From the NCBI GenBank assembly GCA_003151955.1, contig PLZB01000109.1, positions 1 to 32,632 on the forward strand: a stretch of 32,632 nucleotides of DNA, in the 5' to 3' direction. The position numbers were made by a program, and so were the translations under genes. This stretch comes from Acidimicrobiaceae bacterium (GTDB lineage: Bacteria > Actinomycetota > Acidimicrobiia > Acidimicrobiales > UBA8190). A model generated the notes under the pieces. That model did not search any database. It was not told where the DNA came from and saw nothing but the letters and a program-made list of their open reading frames with translations. This document shows positions 7,067 to 15,074 of this stretch, one piece after another (position 1 is the first letter of the stretch; every line of letters starts with the position of its first letter).

Positions 7067-7813
7067 TCAGACGACAAGGCCGAGCCCCCCGTCGACGACC
7101 ACCGTCTGCCCCGTCAGGTAGCGGGAGGCGACCACCCCGAGGACGGCGTCGGCGATGTCCTGGGCCGACGCCGTGCGGCGCAGGGGGGCGGCGGCCGCCA
7201 CCAGCTGGCGCTCGGTGTCCCACGTCTCGGTCCACGGGGTGTCCACCAGGCCGGGGGCCACGGCGTTGATGCGCACGGGGGCCCCGGCGAACTTGGCCAT
7301 GATCGCCGTCATGTGGTCGACGGCGGCCTTGGACACGGCGTAGGGAAGGGAGCTGCCCGTGGGCCGCACGCCGGCGATCGAGGTGATGTTGACGATCCAT
7401 CCGTCGTCGGACTGCCGCAGCAGGGGCAGGGCGGCCTGCGACACCAGGAACGTGCCGACCACGTTGACCGTCAGCACCCGATGCCAGTGGTCGGGGGTGA
7501 CGCCGGCGAGGTCATGGAGGGGGACCTCGCCGGTCACCCCGGCGTTGTTGACCAGCCCGTCGAGCCGTCCCCACCGCTCGTCGGCGGCGGCCACCAGGGC
7601 GACGGCGGTGGCCGGGTCGGCCACGTCGCCGCCCACGTAGACGGCGTCGGGGAGCTCGTCGGCCAGGCGCTGCCCGGCATCCACCGACCGGGCCGAATCG
7701 ACCACGACGCCGGTGCCGCACGAGGCCAGCGTGCGGGCCACCGCCACGCCGATCCCGCTGGAGGAGCCGGTGACCACGACGGCCCGCCCGGCCAGGTCGA
7801 CGTTGCCCCTCAC
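7067..7813 (-). CDS. short-chain dehydrogenase/reductase (SDR)
   Basis: A 248-aa classical SDR. Visible are the nucleotide-binding TGSSSGIG (residues 15-22), NNAG (89-92), catalytic Ser in NITSIAGV (Ser145), and the YxxxK pair in YAVSK (Tyr158, Lys162), followed by INAVAPGLVDTPW. The C-terminus TGQTVVVDGGLGLV is the usual substrate-side end. It likely oxidises an alcohol or dihydrodiol intermediate with NAD(P). GTG at 7813 overlaps the hydroxylase stop (GTGA), so the two are translationally coupled. The much longer in-frame opening upstream is antisense-type noise over the hydroxylase gene. Leucine CTG and glycine GGC are favoured, unlike host genes. Confidence 0.9.
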   Translation of the reverse strand: MRGNVDLAGRAVVVTGSSSGIGVAVARTLASCGTGVVVDSARSVDAGQRLADELPDAVYVGGDVADPATAVALVAAADERWGRLDGLVNNAGVTGEVPLHDLAGVTPDHWHRVLTVNVVGTFLVSQAALPLLRQSDDGWIVNITSIAGVRPTGSSLPYAVSKAAVDHMTAIMAKFAGAPVRINAVAPGLVDTPWTETWDTERQLVAAAAPLRRTASAQDIADAVLGVVASRYLTGQTVVVDGGLGLVV

Positions 7814-9453
7814 CGGCGGCTGTCCACCGGGCCGGCCGGGGCCGGCAAGACGCCGGCCGGGGCCGGCAAGACGCCGGCCGGGGCCGGCACCACGTCGGCC
7901 GCCGCCCCGCCCCGGCCCGGGCCGGGGTCGAGCTGCCGGCGCAGCAGCAGGACCAGGGTGGCGGCCCCCTCGGGGGTGGCGGCGGTGCCGTAGACGTGGA
8001 AGTCGGGGCGGGCCACGGCGGCGGTCACGCCCCGCTCCGCGAACCACCGCCGGTAGCAGCCGTCGACGTCGTGGAGATCCTGACCGAGGGTCACACAGCG
8101 GCCCCCGACCGACGAGAACCACCGGTCGAGGTCGGGCTCCAGCTCGACCGGCCCGCCCACACAGACCAGGCGCCACCCGGCGCCCACCACGTCGTCGAAC
8201 CGTCCCTCGATGTCCCCGGCCCGCACCGTGGCCTGGGGGAACAGCTCGCCGGCCCCCGGCGACGGCGCCAGCACGCCACCGGTGAGCGCCGGCAAGGGCG
8301 GGGCCGGCGTGCTCGACCCCGGGGGGCACAGCGGCGCCATCTGCTCGTCGCGAGCGCGGGCCTCTGCCGGGTCGGGGATGCAGATGACCCCGCCGAGGGC
8401 GGTGGCCATCTCGATGACGGCGGCGGCCTGGGGGATGCGCTCCTCGTCGTAGGTGTCGAGCAGCGCGTCGGCGTCGGGATGGGCCAGGACGTGGTCGAGC
8501 TTCCAGGCCAGGTTGACGGCGTCGCGCAGCCCGGCGCACATGCCCTGGCCGGCGAACGGCGGGGTCTGGTGGGCCGCGTCTCCGGCCAGGAAGATCCGCC
8601 CCTCGTGCCACCGGGTGGCCCACCGGGCCCGGAAGCGGTAGCCGGCGTGGCGGACCAGCACGGCGTTGTCGGGGCGCACGTCCCACGGCGCGAGGAAGGC
8701 CCAGGCGGCGGCCTCCTCGTCGAGGGACTCGAGGGACTCGCCCGGCAGGCACATGAACTCCCAGCGCCGCCGGCCGGGCCCGCCCGACACCACCGTGGTC
8801 GGCCGGCGCGGGTCGCACACCTGCAGGTTGGGGGGGTCGAAGACCCTGGGCTCCTGCAGGGCGACGTCGACGACCAGCCAGTCGAAGTAGAAGCCGCGGT
8901 CCTCGAATTCCACGCCGAGGAGCTGGCGCACGGTGCTGTTGGCTCCGTCGCAGCCCACCACGTACGACGCCTCCACCCGGGTGCGCGGGCCGCCGCCGGC
9001 CGGCTCCACGTCGACCCAGGCGCCGTGGACGTGCTGGCCGGTGTCGACCACGCCGTGGCCCCAGGCCAGCTCCACGGTCGGCGCCGACCCGATGTGCTCG
9101 AGCAGCCAGGCCTCGAGGTCGGGCTGGTTGAACATGTTGGCCCCCGGCCAGCCCTGGGAGCCCTCCGCCGGGATCTCGAAGCGCAGCAGGGCCAGGCCGT
9201 CGCCGTTGCGCCACTCGTAGGTGGTGGCCGGTTCCGACAGTGCCGGCAGCTCGGCGCCCAGGCCGCAGGCTTGGAGGATCCGGGCCGTCTCGTCGTCGAA
9301 ATGCACGGCCCGGGGCAGCGGGTAGGGGGTGGCGTGGCGCTCGAGCAGCGCCACCGTGCGGCCGTGCCGGGCCAGCAGCAGCGACAGGGCGCAGCCGACC
9401 GGGCCGGCTCCGACGACGACAACGTCGACCCGCGCCGGCAGCGCGGTGGTCAC
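7810..9453 (-). CDS. MhpA-like FAD-dependent aromatic hydroxylase
   Basis: A 547-aa class A flavoprotein monooxygenase. FAD-binding G-x-G-x-x-G appears as VVVVGAGPVG (residues 11-20). PLPRAVHFDDETARILQACG matches the 'PRAx-x-DDE' region of 3-(3-hydroxyphenyl)propionate hydroxylase (MhpA) relatives. NMFNQPDLEAWL, VGCDGANSTVR (the DG motif) and FLAGDAAHQTPPFAGQGMCAGLRD (the GD motif, two segments of one loop) follow, then a thioredoxin-like C-terminal domain. The reaction would be NAD(P)H-dependent ortho-hydroxylation of a phenolic acid to a catechol, feeding the dioxygenase encoded just upstream. GTG 9453 is chosen because FAD motif spacing is correct and because it lay in a GTGA overlap before a 35-bp duplication. 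The C-terminal tail contains PAPAGVL repeats. Exact substrate unknown. Confidence 0.88.
   Translation of the reverse strand: MTTALPARVDVVVVGAGPVGCALSLLLARHGRTVALLERHATPYPLPRAVHFDDETARILQACGLGAELPALSEPATTYEWRNGDGLALLRFEIPAEGSQGWPGANMFNQPDLEAWLLEHIGSAPTVELAWGHGVVDTGQHVHGAWVDVEPAGGGPRTRVEASYVVGCDGANSTVRQLLGVEFEDRGFYFDWLVVDVALQEPRVFDPPNLQVCDPRRPTTVVSGGPGRRRWEFMCLPGESLESLDEEAAAWAFLAPWDVRPDNAVLVRHAGYRFRARWATRWHEGRIFLAGDAAHQTPPFAGQGMCAGLRDAVNLAWKLDHVLAHPDADALLDTYDEERIPQAAAVIEMATALGGVICIPDPAEARARDEQMAPLCPPGSSTPAPPLPALTGGVLAPSPGAGELFPQATVRAGDIEGRFDDVVGAGWRLVCVGGPVELEPDLDRWFSSVGGRCVTLGQDLHDVDGCYRRWFAERGVTAAVARPDFHVYGTAATPEGAATLVLLLRRQLDPGPGRGGAAADVVPAPAGVLPAPAGVLPAPAGPVDSRR
7831..7889. repeat. 21-bp in-frame tandem repeat (2.8 copies)
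   Basis: The unit starting at 7831 (GCCGGCCGGGGCCGGCAAGA plus C) repeats exactly at 7852 and partly at 7873. On the minus strand it encodes PAPAGVL-PAPAGVL-PAPAG at the end of the hydroxylase. It is self-complementary (GCCGGC, GGCC) and probably arose by slippage; the tail is unlikely to affect catalysis. Confidence 0.85.
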
Positions 9454-9512
9454 CGCTTCGCCCACGCCGCCTGCAGCGCGGTGGTCACCGCTTCGCCCAC
9501 GCCGCCTGCAGC
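9438..9512. repeat. 35-bp tandem duplication at the dioxygenase/hydroxylase junction
   Basis: Bases 9442-9476 and 9477-9511 are identical, and the match extends a few bases on each side (period 35 over 9438-9512). It duplicates the last codons of the dioxygenase (QAAWAKR-stop) together with the GTGACC start context of the hydroxylase. One copy ends the upstream gene at 9485; the other provides the hydroxylase GTG at 9453. The GTG at 9488 now opens a 12-codon mini-ORF that stops inside the second copy. Confidence 0.9.
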
Positions 9513-10414
9513 CCGTCGAGGTCCGCCGGCACGATGAACTCGAGGGGCAGGTCGGGCCCCCAGGTGTTGGCCACATGGGCCAGGTCGAACGGTGTGCGGC
9601 CGCGGTGCTCCCAGGCGTCGTCGTCGTGGATCTGGTCCATGTCCGAGTACAGCTCCACGAACGCGCCGGCCGGGTCCCGCAGGTACCAGTAGAAGTTCGA
9701 ACCGGCCCAGTGCCGGCCCAGGCCCCAGGTGTGGCGCGACGGGTCGGCCCGCACCAGCGCCGTGGCGCTGTGCCCCACGTGGTCGACGTCGTCGCACTCC
9801 CACGAGTAGTGCTGCAGCAGCGGCACGGGCGACTCGACCAGGGCCACGTTGTGGTGGTCCGACGAGCAGCGCAGGAAGGCGATGAGCCCGTCGATCTCGT
9901 CGCTCACCTTCAGGCCGATCCCCTGTACCAGCAGGTCGCGGGTGGCGCCGATGGCCGGGGTGCCGATCACCAGGTGACCCAGCCGGCGGGGGGGCCGGGG
10001 GCCGGCGAAGACGGCAGGCGCCCGGCCGTCGGCGCGGACGGTCGCCCCGGGGGCGTTGGGGACGACCGGGGTGGCGACGGTGACGGCGGGGGCCGGGTCG
10101 GCGACCCGCACGACGAGCTCGACCCCGGTGGCCTCGTCGACCACCCGCACGGCGTCGCCGTCGACGGTGGGGCTGGCCCCGCCGTCGGTGAGCCGGGCGG
10201 CCACGGCGGCGACGTCGTCGGGGTCGTGGCAGCCGAACTCGACGCGCACCAGGCGGCGGAAGGCGCCATCGTCCACCGTGACCGCCGCGCCCCCGTCGGT
10301 GCCGGTGAACCCGGCCCCGCCCCTGCCGGCCAGCCCGAGCTCCCCGTAGAAGCCGGCCAGCGCCTCGGGGTCGGGGACGGCGGTGGTGAAGCCGAGCAGT
10401 CGGTGCAGTCCCAT
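9485..10414 (-). CDS. extradiol (type I, VOC-fold) catechol dioxygenase
   Basis: A 309-aa protein with two vicinal-oxygen-chelate modules. The N-terminal module (MGLHRLLGFTTAVPDPEALA) is degenerate. The C-terminal module holds the iron site: first His in RRLGHLVIGT, second His in LLQHYSWECDDVD, and the Glu in AFVELYSDMD. HTWGLGRHWAGSNFYWYLRD contributes further active-site histidine and tyrosine side chains. Layout and length match catechol 2,3-dioxygenase/BphC relatives, which cleave a catechol next to the hydroxyls using Fe(II) and O2. It overlaps the FAH-family stop by ATGA at 10414-10416, and precedes the MhpA-like hydroxylase. It probably acts after that hydroxylase. The ring-cleavage substrate is not predictable here. 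Confidence 0.87.
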   Translation of the reverse strand: MGLHRLLGFTTAVPDPEALAGFYGELGLAGRGGAGFTGTDGGAAVTVDDGAFRRLVRVEFGCHDPDDVAAVAARLTDGGASPTVDGDAVRVVDEATGVELVVRVADPAPAVTVATPVVPNAPGATVRADGRAPAVFAGPRPPRRLGHLVIGTPAIGATRDLLVQGIGLKVSDEIDGLIAFLRCSSDHHNVALVESPVPLLQHYSWECDDVDHVGHSATALVRADPSRHTWGLGRHWAGSNFYWYLRDPAGAFVELYSDMDQIHDDDAWEHRGRTPFDLAHVANTWGPDLPLEFIVPADLDGLQAAWAKR

Positions 10415-11268
10415 CAGTGCTCCTCCTCGTCGGGTCCGACGCAGCGGTTGCGCAACTCGCCGACGCCGTCGACCCGGGTGACGATGACGTCGCCGGGGGC
10501 CAGGAACCGGCCCCGGGCCATGCCCACGCCGTCGGGGGTGCCGGTGAAGATGAGGTCGCCGGGGTAGAGGGTGCAGATCGACGACAGGTAGGACACGAGC
10601 TGCGGCACGGTGAAGATCAGCTGGGCCGTGGACGCCTGCTGCACCGCCCCGCCCCACACCTCGCACGACAGGGCGATGTCGTCGGCGTCGGCGAAGGCGT
10701 CCACGGACACGACGGCGGGGCCGGTGGGGCCGTAGCTGGTGAAGCTCTTGCCCAGGCTGAACTGGGGCGGCGACCCCGACAGCTGGACATGGCGGTCGGA
10801 GATGTCCTGGCCGGCGGTGATGCCGACCACTACCGCCCAGGCCCGGTCCTCGGGCACGTGGCGGCAGTCGGCCCCGATGACCACCACGACCTCGGCCTCG
10901 TAGTCGACGGTGTCGCCCGACAGCCGGACGTCGGTGGTCGGGCCGGCCAGGCAGCTCGGGAACTTGGTGAAGGTGAGCGGCGCCGGGGGCAGCTCCATGC
11001 CGCTCTCGGCCGCGTGGCTCCGGTAGTTGAGCCCGATGCCGAAGACCTGGCGGGCGTCGGGGACGGGCGGGCCGAGGGTCACGTCGGCCAGCCGGCCGTC
11101 GGGGGGGCGCTCGGCGCAGCGCTCGCTCAGCTCGTGCAGCGCGCCGTGGTGGGCCAGCGCGCCGGCCGGCGCGCTGAACGCCTCGTCTCCGGTCAGCTGT
11201 CCGAGGTCGTACCAGCCGCCATCGTGCTCGAGGGCCGCCCGGCCCGCCACCGTCACCAACCTGAACAT
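10414..11268 (-). CDS. fumarylacetoacetate hydrolase (FAH) family protein
   Basis: A 284-aa protein with the FAH catalytic core. VFGIGLNYRSHAAESGM, then TKFPSCLAGPTTDVRL, DYEAEVVVVIG (metal-binding E-x-E) and GITAGQDISDR (metal-binding Asp) occur in the standard order; LIFTGTPDGVGMAR and a final PGDVI-V-x-V-x-G-VGEL end the domain. Members hydrolyse C-C bonds in or isomerise/decarboxylate meta-cleavage products (HpcE, MhpD-side enzymes). ATG 11268 is preferred over ATG 11277 because GAGGGGG is 9 bases before the former and abuts the latter. It is the first gene of the minus-strand catabolic operon and likely acts on the product of the dioxygenase next to it. Confidence 0.88.
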   Translation of the reverse strand: MFRLVTVAGRAALEHDGGWYDLGQLTGDEAFSAPAGALAHHGALHELSERCAERPPDGRLADVTLGPPVPDARQVFGIGLNYRSHAAESGMELPPAPLTFTKFPSCLAGPTTDVRLSGDTVDYEAEVVVVIGADCRHVPEDRAWAVVVGITAGQDISDRHVQLSGSPPQFSLGKSFTSYGPTGPAVVSVDAFADADDIALSCEVWGGAVQQASTAQLIFTVPQLVSYLSSICTLYPGDLIFTGTPDGVGMARGRFLAPGDVIVTRVDGVGELRNRCVGPDEEEH

Positions 11269-11334
11269 CTCGACCATCCCCCTCGCACGCCGTCGCCCGA
11301 ACTCCAGACAGCCGGGCCCCGTGCCAACAGGAGT

Positions 11335-11363
11335 GTTTTATCAGGCGACCAAGAACAGTGCAA
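11335..11363 (-). promoter_or_regulatory. probable promoter of the aromatic catabolic operon
   Basis: On the minus strand TTGCAC (11363-11358) and TAAAAC (11340-11335) are separated by 17 bases and point at the FAH-family gene. Inside lies GAACA-N8-TGTTC (11353-11370), a small dyad that could bind the divergent TetR regulator. TTATC (11338-11342) and GATAA (11379-11383) form a wider dyad. Assignment is by inspection only. Confidence 0.4.
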
Positions 11364-11393
11364 GGTGTTCGATCAGATGATAAGGTCAGGCCG

Positions 11394-12035
11394 ATGACGA
11401 CGGCGTCCGAGCACCGGGCAGCGCGGCCGCATGCCGATCCGACCCGGGCCAGGATCCTCGAGGCCGCCCTCGACCTGTTCTCGGAGCGCTCGTTCGAGGG
11501 GGCCAGCACCCGGCTCATCGCCGAACGGGCCGGCGTCCCCCAGCCACTGCTCAGCTACCACTTCGGCAGCAAGGATGAGCTGTGGAAGGCGGCCGTGGGC
11601 CAGGTGTTCGACGAGCTCAACCGGGCCATGGGGGGCCGGGTGGAAGGGCTGCGCGGCGTCGACGACCTTACCGTGGCCAAGCTGGTGGTGGCCGACTTCG
11701 TCCGGTTCTCAGCGGCGCACCCCGAGCTGCACCGGATCATCACGCAGGAGTGCAAGGCGGAGGGGGAGCATCTGCAGTGGCTGGTCGGGCACCACATCCG
11801 ACCGCTGTACGACGGCGCCGTGTCAATGTTCGAGCCGCTGGTGGCGGCCGGCCTGATCCGCGACGTGCCCGCCGTTCACCTCTACTACCTGCTCACCGGG
11901 GCGGCAGCCACGATGTTCGTCCTCGCCCCCGAGTGCCGGCTGCTGTCGGGGGTCGACCCGCTCGATCCGGCCGAGGTCGAGCGCCACGTCGACGCCGTGG
12001 TGGCCATGCTGTTCGCCGCCCCCGGGGCCCCGTAG
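11394..12035 (+). CDS. TetR/AcrR family transcriptional regulator
   Basis: A 213-aa regulator. The HTH occupies residues 15-62: TRARILEAALDLFSERSFEG, STRLIAERAGVPQPLLSYHF, GSKDELW. The pattern ILEAAL-LF-x-x-x-x-x-x-A-S-T and Y-H-F-x-S-K is typical of TetR. The C-terminal helical domain (from about residue 75) resembles the CsgR/RutR-type ligand domain with a conserved EC and LYYLLTGAAATMF. ATG 11394 is chosen; a TAAGGT hexamer lies 7 bases before it, suggesting a leaderless start. It is divergent from the catabolic operon and probably represses it until an aromatic intermediate binds. The amidohydrolase start follows two bases after its stop. Confidence 0.9.
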   Translation: MTTASEHRAARPHADPTRARILEAALDLFSERSFEGASTRLIAERAGVPQPLLSYHFGSKDELWKAAVGQVFDELNRAMGGRVEGLRGVDDLTVAKLVVADFVRFSAAHPELHRIITQECKAEGEHLQWLVGHHIRPLYDGAVSMFEPLVAAGLIRDVPAVHLYYLLTGAAATMFVLAPECRLLSGVDPLDPAEVERHVDAVVAMLFAAPGAP

Positions 12036-12037
12036 CG

Positions 12038-13210
12038 GTGCCGGCCGGTCGCATCGACACCCACCACCACGTCGTGCCGCCCGAGTACGCGGCCTGGCTG
12101 CGGGCCAGGGGCACCTCGGCCGGCGGGCTGCCCACCCCCGGATGGGACCCGGCCACGGCGCTGGCCCTCATGGACCGCCACGGCATCGCCGCCGCCGTGC
12201 TGTCGGTGTCCACACCCGGCGTCCACCTCGGCGACGGCGCCGACGCCTGGGCCATGGCCCGCCACGTCAACGAGTACGCCGCCCAGGTGGTGCGTGACCA
12301 CCCGGGGCGGTTCGGCTTCTTCGCCACCCTGCCGCTGGCCGGCTGCAGCACCTCCGGGGCGGCCCCGGCGGCCAGCTCCTCGCCTCCGAGCTCCACCGTC
12401 CCCACCCCGACCACCCTCCCCGGGGCCTCAGGCCTGGTGGCCACACTGACGCCACCGTCGATGGAGGTTCAGAACACCTCTACGTCCAGCCAGGTCACGG
12501 TGAGCTGGACGTCGTCGACGACCTTCACCCAGACCACCGCCGTCGCCCTCGGCGCCGTCGCCGTCGGGGACTGTGTCACGGCCACCGGGACTCCCGCGTC
12601 CCCCGGGTCGACCACAGGTCCCGTCACGGCCCGATCGGTCACCATTATCCAGCCCGACTCCAGCGGGAACTGCACCCTCGGCGGCGCCGGCGGCTCCGGC
12701 GGTGGGGGTGCCGGTGGTCCCGCCGGGGGTGGCCGGTTCGGTGGCGGGGCCGGTGGCGCCAACCCGGGCTCCGCCCCCGGTGGCGGTGGAACGGCCGGCG
12801 GGGGATCTGCCGCCGCCGTAGGGATCGCCTTCGGCAAGGTGACCTCGGTCTCCTCGACGGGCTTCGTCGTCGACGGCTCCCTCCGGAGCGGCTTCGGCGG
12901 CCGCCGGCCCACCGGGACGACGACCTCGACCTCAGCTCCCACCACCACGACGACCCTCCCCCCGGTGAGCATCACGGTCGACACCACCAGCACCACGACC
13001 TTCTCCCAGACCGGCCCGGCCACCGCCACCGCCCTGGCCGTGGGCCTCTGCGTCACCGCCATCGGGCCGGCCGACAGCACCGGGGCCGTCACGGCTACGT
13101 CGATCAGCATCAGGCCGGCGACAAACGGCTCCTGCTTCGGCGGTTTCGGGGGCCGGGGTGGGTTCGGCGGCCCCGGCCCCGCGGCTGGGACGGGGGGGAC
13201 GGGTGGCTAA
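12038..13210 (+). pseudogene. chimera: amidohydrolase N-terminus fused to a signal-less lipoprotein
   Basis: One uninterrupted 390-aa frame joins two unrelated parts. Residues 1-100 from GTG 12038 are the start of an amidohydrolase-2 (ACMSD-like) enzyme: RIDTHHHVVPPEYAAWL with the metal HxH at 9-11, ALALMDRHGIAAAVLSVSTP, then RFGFFATLPL. At residue 100 the enzyme stops and AGCSTSGAAPA follows, a lipobox and Ser/Pro/Thr-rich linker of a lipoprotein whose signal peptide is gone. The rest has two related beta modules (VTVSWTSSTTFTQT...VGDCVTATG and ITVDTTSTTTFSQT...VGLCVTAIG), DUF5666-like, around a Gly-rich linker. The enzyme lacks two thirds of its barrel and the lipoprotein cannot be exported, so both are probably non-functional. 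The stop overlaps the next gene's GTG. Confidence 0.8.
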
Positions 13211-14837
13211 CCGGTCCCGACCGCGCCGACGCCTTCGGCGGACCTCCTGGGTGGTCGTGGTCGTCGCCGTCCTCATCGTGATCGGCGCCGGGGCGACCGC
13301 ATGGGCGGCGTCGTCAGCTCCAGGGTCGAACGACGTCCTCGCCTCGGCCACCACCGGGAGTGTCCAGCGGACCCTCAACTCCGTCGGCACGCTCTCCCCC
13401 TCCACCGTGTCCACCCTGACCTTCCAGGTCGGCGGGGTCGTGGCCACCCTGGACGGCTCGGTCGGCCAGACGGTCACCGCCGGCCAGGTCCTCGGCACTC
13501 TCGACACCACTTCCCTGAACTCGGCGGCCCAGACGGCCCAGTCGACGGTCACCACGGACGAGAGCAAGCTGGCCGCCGACGAGGCGAGCGAGCAGGCCGC
13601 CTCGACCACGACGACCACCACAACGACCACGGTCGCTCCCACGACCACGACGACAACGGCGTCCCCCGGTGGGTCGGGGGGGTCCGATGCGGTCACCGCC
13701 GATCAGAAGCAGCTGGTCGCCGACCAGGGGACGGCTGATGCCGCCCAGCAGCAGGAGACCTCCGACCTGAAGGTGGCCGGGACCGACTGCCAGCACATCA
13801 CGGCCTCTTCCACCCCGGCCCAGGTCTCAACCTGCGACACCGCCCTCCAGGTGGCCCAGACCGACGAGAGCGCCCTTTCGAAGGACCTGTCGACGGTATC
13901 GAAGGACGAGAGCGCCCTCGGCGCCGCCCTGGCCAAGGAGTCCTCCACCGCGGCGTCCGGCGCCTCCGGTGGGTCGGGGACCCGGACCACCACGGCCACA
14001 GGGTCGGCAGGGACGAGCCAGTCCGGGGGCGGCTTGGCCGGGACCGGCCCAACCACCGCCGTGGCCTCACCGGAGCAGGTCGCCGCCGACCAGGCCCAGC
14101 TCGACGCGGCGAACTCCCAGCTGGCCCAGTCCGAGGAGGCACTCAACGAAGCCCAGCTGGCGGCCCCGATCACCGGGACCGTCGTCTCGGTGAACCTCAA
14201 GGTCGGTCAGACGGTGACAGCCGGTGCCACCTCCGCCGACCTCCTGATCCAGGGCACCGGAGCCTTCCAGGTGTCGACAACGGTCACCGCCGGCCAGCTC
14301 GGCCTGGTCAAGACCGGCCAGACCGCCCTGGTCACGCCCGACGGACAGGGCGGGGCGGTGACGGGAACGGTCAGTGCCATCAGCGAGGCACCCACGACAT
14401 CGACGGCGAGTTCCGCCTCGACCTACGGCGTGACGATCGCCCTCCCCGCCGGCGTGCCCGGGCTCTTCGACGGGTCCGAGGCCGACGTCCGGATCGTCGT
14501 CGGCCAGGTCTCGGGGGTGGTCACCGTTCCCACCTCAGCTGTCCACTCGATTGGAACCCGGCACTTCGTGACGGTCCTCTCCAAGGGGACGGCCACCATC
14601 ACGGTCGTCACCGTCGGGGTCGCCGGGGACGAGCTCACCCAGATCATGTCCGGTTTGAAGCTCGGGACCCAGGTCGTCCTGGCCGACCCCTCCCAGGTCA
14701 TCCCCACCACCGGGACCTCGACGTCCACCGGCCTGTCGGGACCGGGGGGCACTGGACTCGGGGGAGCCGGACTCGGCGGCGGCCGGTTCGGCGGCGGCGG
14801 CGGCGGCGGGACCGTCACCGTTCGCGGGGGAGGGTGA
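13203..14837 (+). CDS. MacA/HlyD-type periplasmic adaptor of an efflux system
   Basis: A 544-aa protein anchored by one N-terminal helix (about residues 17-37) after an Arg-rich head. Then come a biotinyl-lipoyl half (LNSVGTLSPSTVSTLTFQVG, GQTVTAGQVLGTLD), two Ala/Asp/Gln-rich coiled-coil segments split by a Thr-rich linker (TTTTTTTTTVAPTTTTTT), the second lipoyl half (APITGTVVSVNLKVGQTVTA), and beta-barrel/membrane-proximal parts (GVVTVPTSAVHSIGTRHFVT). The C-terminus is Gly-rich. Adaptors of this kind usually precede a MacB-type ATPase/permease, but none follows. It overlaps the lipoprotein stop by GTGGCTAA, so the two were an operon. Its promoter was presumably lost with the lipoprotein start, so expression now depends on the TetR-side transcript. 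Confidence 0.85.
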   Translation: MANRSRPRRRLRRTSWVVVVVAVLIVIGAGATAWAASSAPGSNDVLASATTGSVQRTLNSVGTLSPSTVSTLTFQVGGVVATLDGSVGQTVTAGQVLGTLDTTSLNSAAQTAQSTVTTDESKLAADEASEQAASTTTTTTTTTVAPTTTTTTASPGGSGGSDAVTADQKQLVADQGTADAAQQQETSDLKVAGTDCQHITASSTPAQVSTCDTALQVAQTDESALSKDLSTVSKDESALGAALAKESSTAASGASGGSGTRTTTATGSAGTSQSGGGLAGTGPTTAVASPEQVAADQAQLDAANSQLAQSEEALNEAQLAAPITGTVVSVNLKVGQTVTAGATSADLLIQGTGAFQVSTTVTAGQLGLVKTGQTALVTPDGQGGAVTGTVSAISEAPTTSTASSASTYGVTIALPAGVPGLFDGSEADVRIVVGQVSGVVTVPTSAVHSIGTRHFVTVLSKGTATITVVTVGVAGDELTQIMSGLKLGTQVVLADPSQVIPTTGTSTSTGLSGPGGTGLGGAGLGGGRFGGGGGGGTVTVRGGG

Positions 14838-14909
14838 CCTCCATGGCAACCTCACAGCGAACCCTCAACCAGCGCAAGGTGCCTCATCGGCCCCTCTAGC
14901 TAGGAGGCG

Positions 14910-15074
14910 ATGGCCTCGTCGGCCCGCGGTGGCCGTCGGCGAGGTCCGATCACCGAGGAGCCACTCACGGATCGTCTGGCTCGGGCCCTCGACCTCTTCC
15001 TCGGAGGGGCCACGGCTCCGGCGGACCACCCGGTTGGCACGATCTCGACGGCCCTGGACGTAGCGGAGGGCTAA
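14910..15074 (+). CDS. small hypothetical protein (54 aa)
   Basis: ATG 14910 follows AGGAGG with only two bases between, and the frame closes with TAA at 15072. The product begins MASSARGGRRRGPITEEPL and continues TDRLARALDLFLGGATAPA; it has a basic head and one amphipathic helix. I do not recognise it. Good codon bias and a strong SD-like run favour a gene; the tight SD spacing and small size argue against. It occupies the gap where an efflux permease might be expected. Confidence 0.35.
   Translation: MASSARGGRRRGPITEEPLTDRLARALDLFLGGATAPADHPVGTISTALDVAEG

Noticed and set aside
7067..9214. Single long minus-strand frame over SDR and hydroxylase
   Set aside because: Only the last 249 codons read as an SDR; the rest is a Gly/Arg/Pro-rich shadow of the hydroxylase frame.
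14843..14899. 18-codon ORF MATSQRTLNQ right after the adaptor
   Set aside because: Too short and no link to a MacB start; noted only because a permease was expected here.
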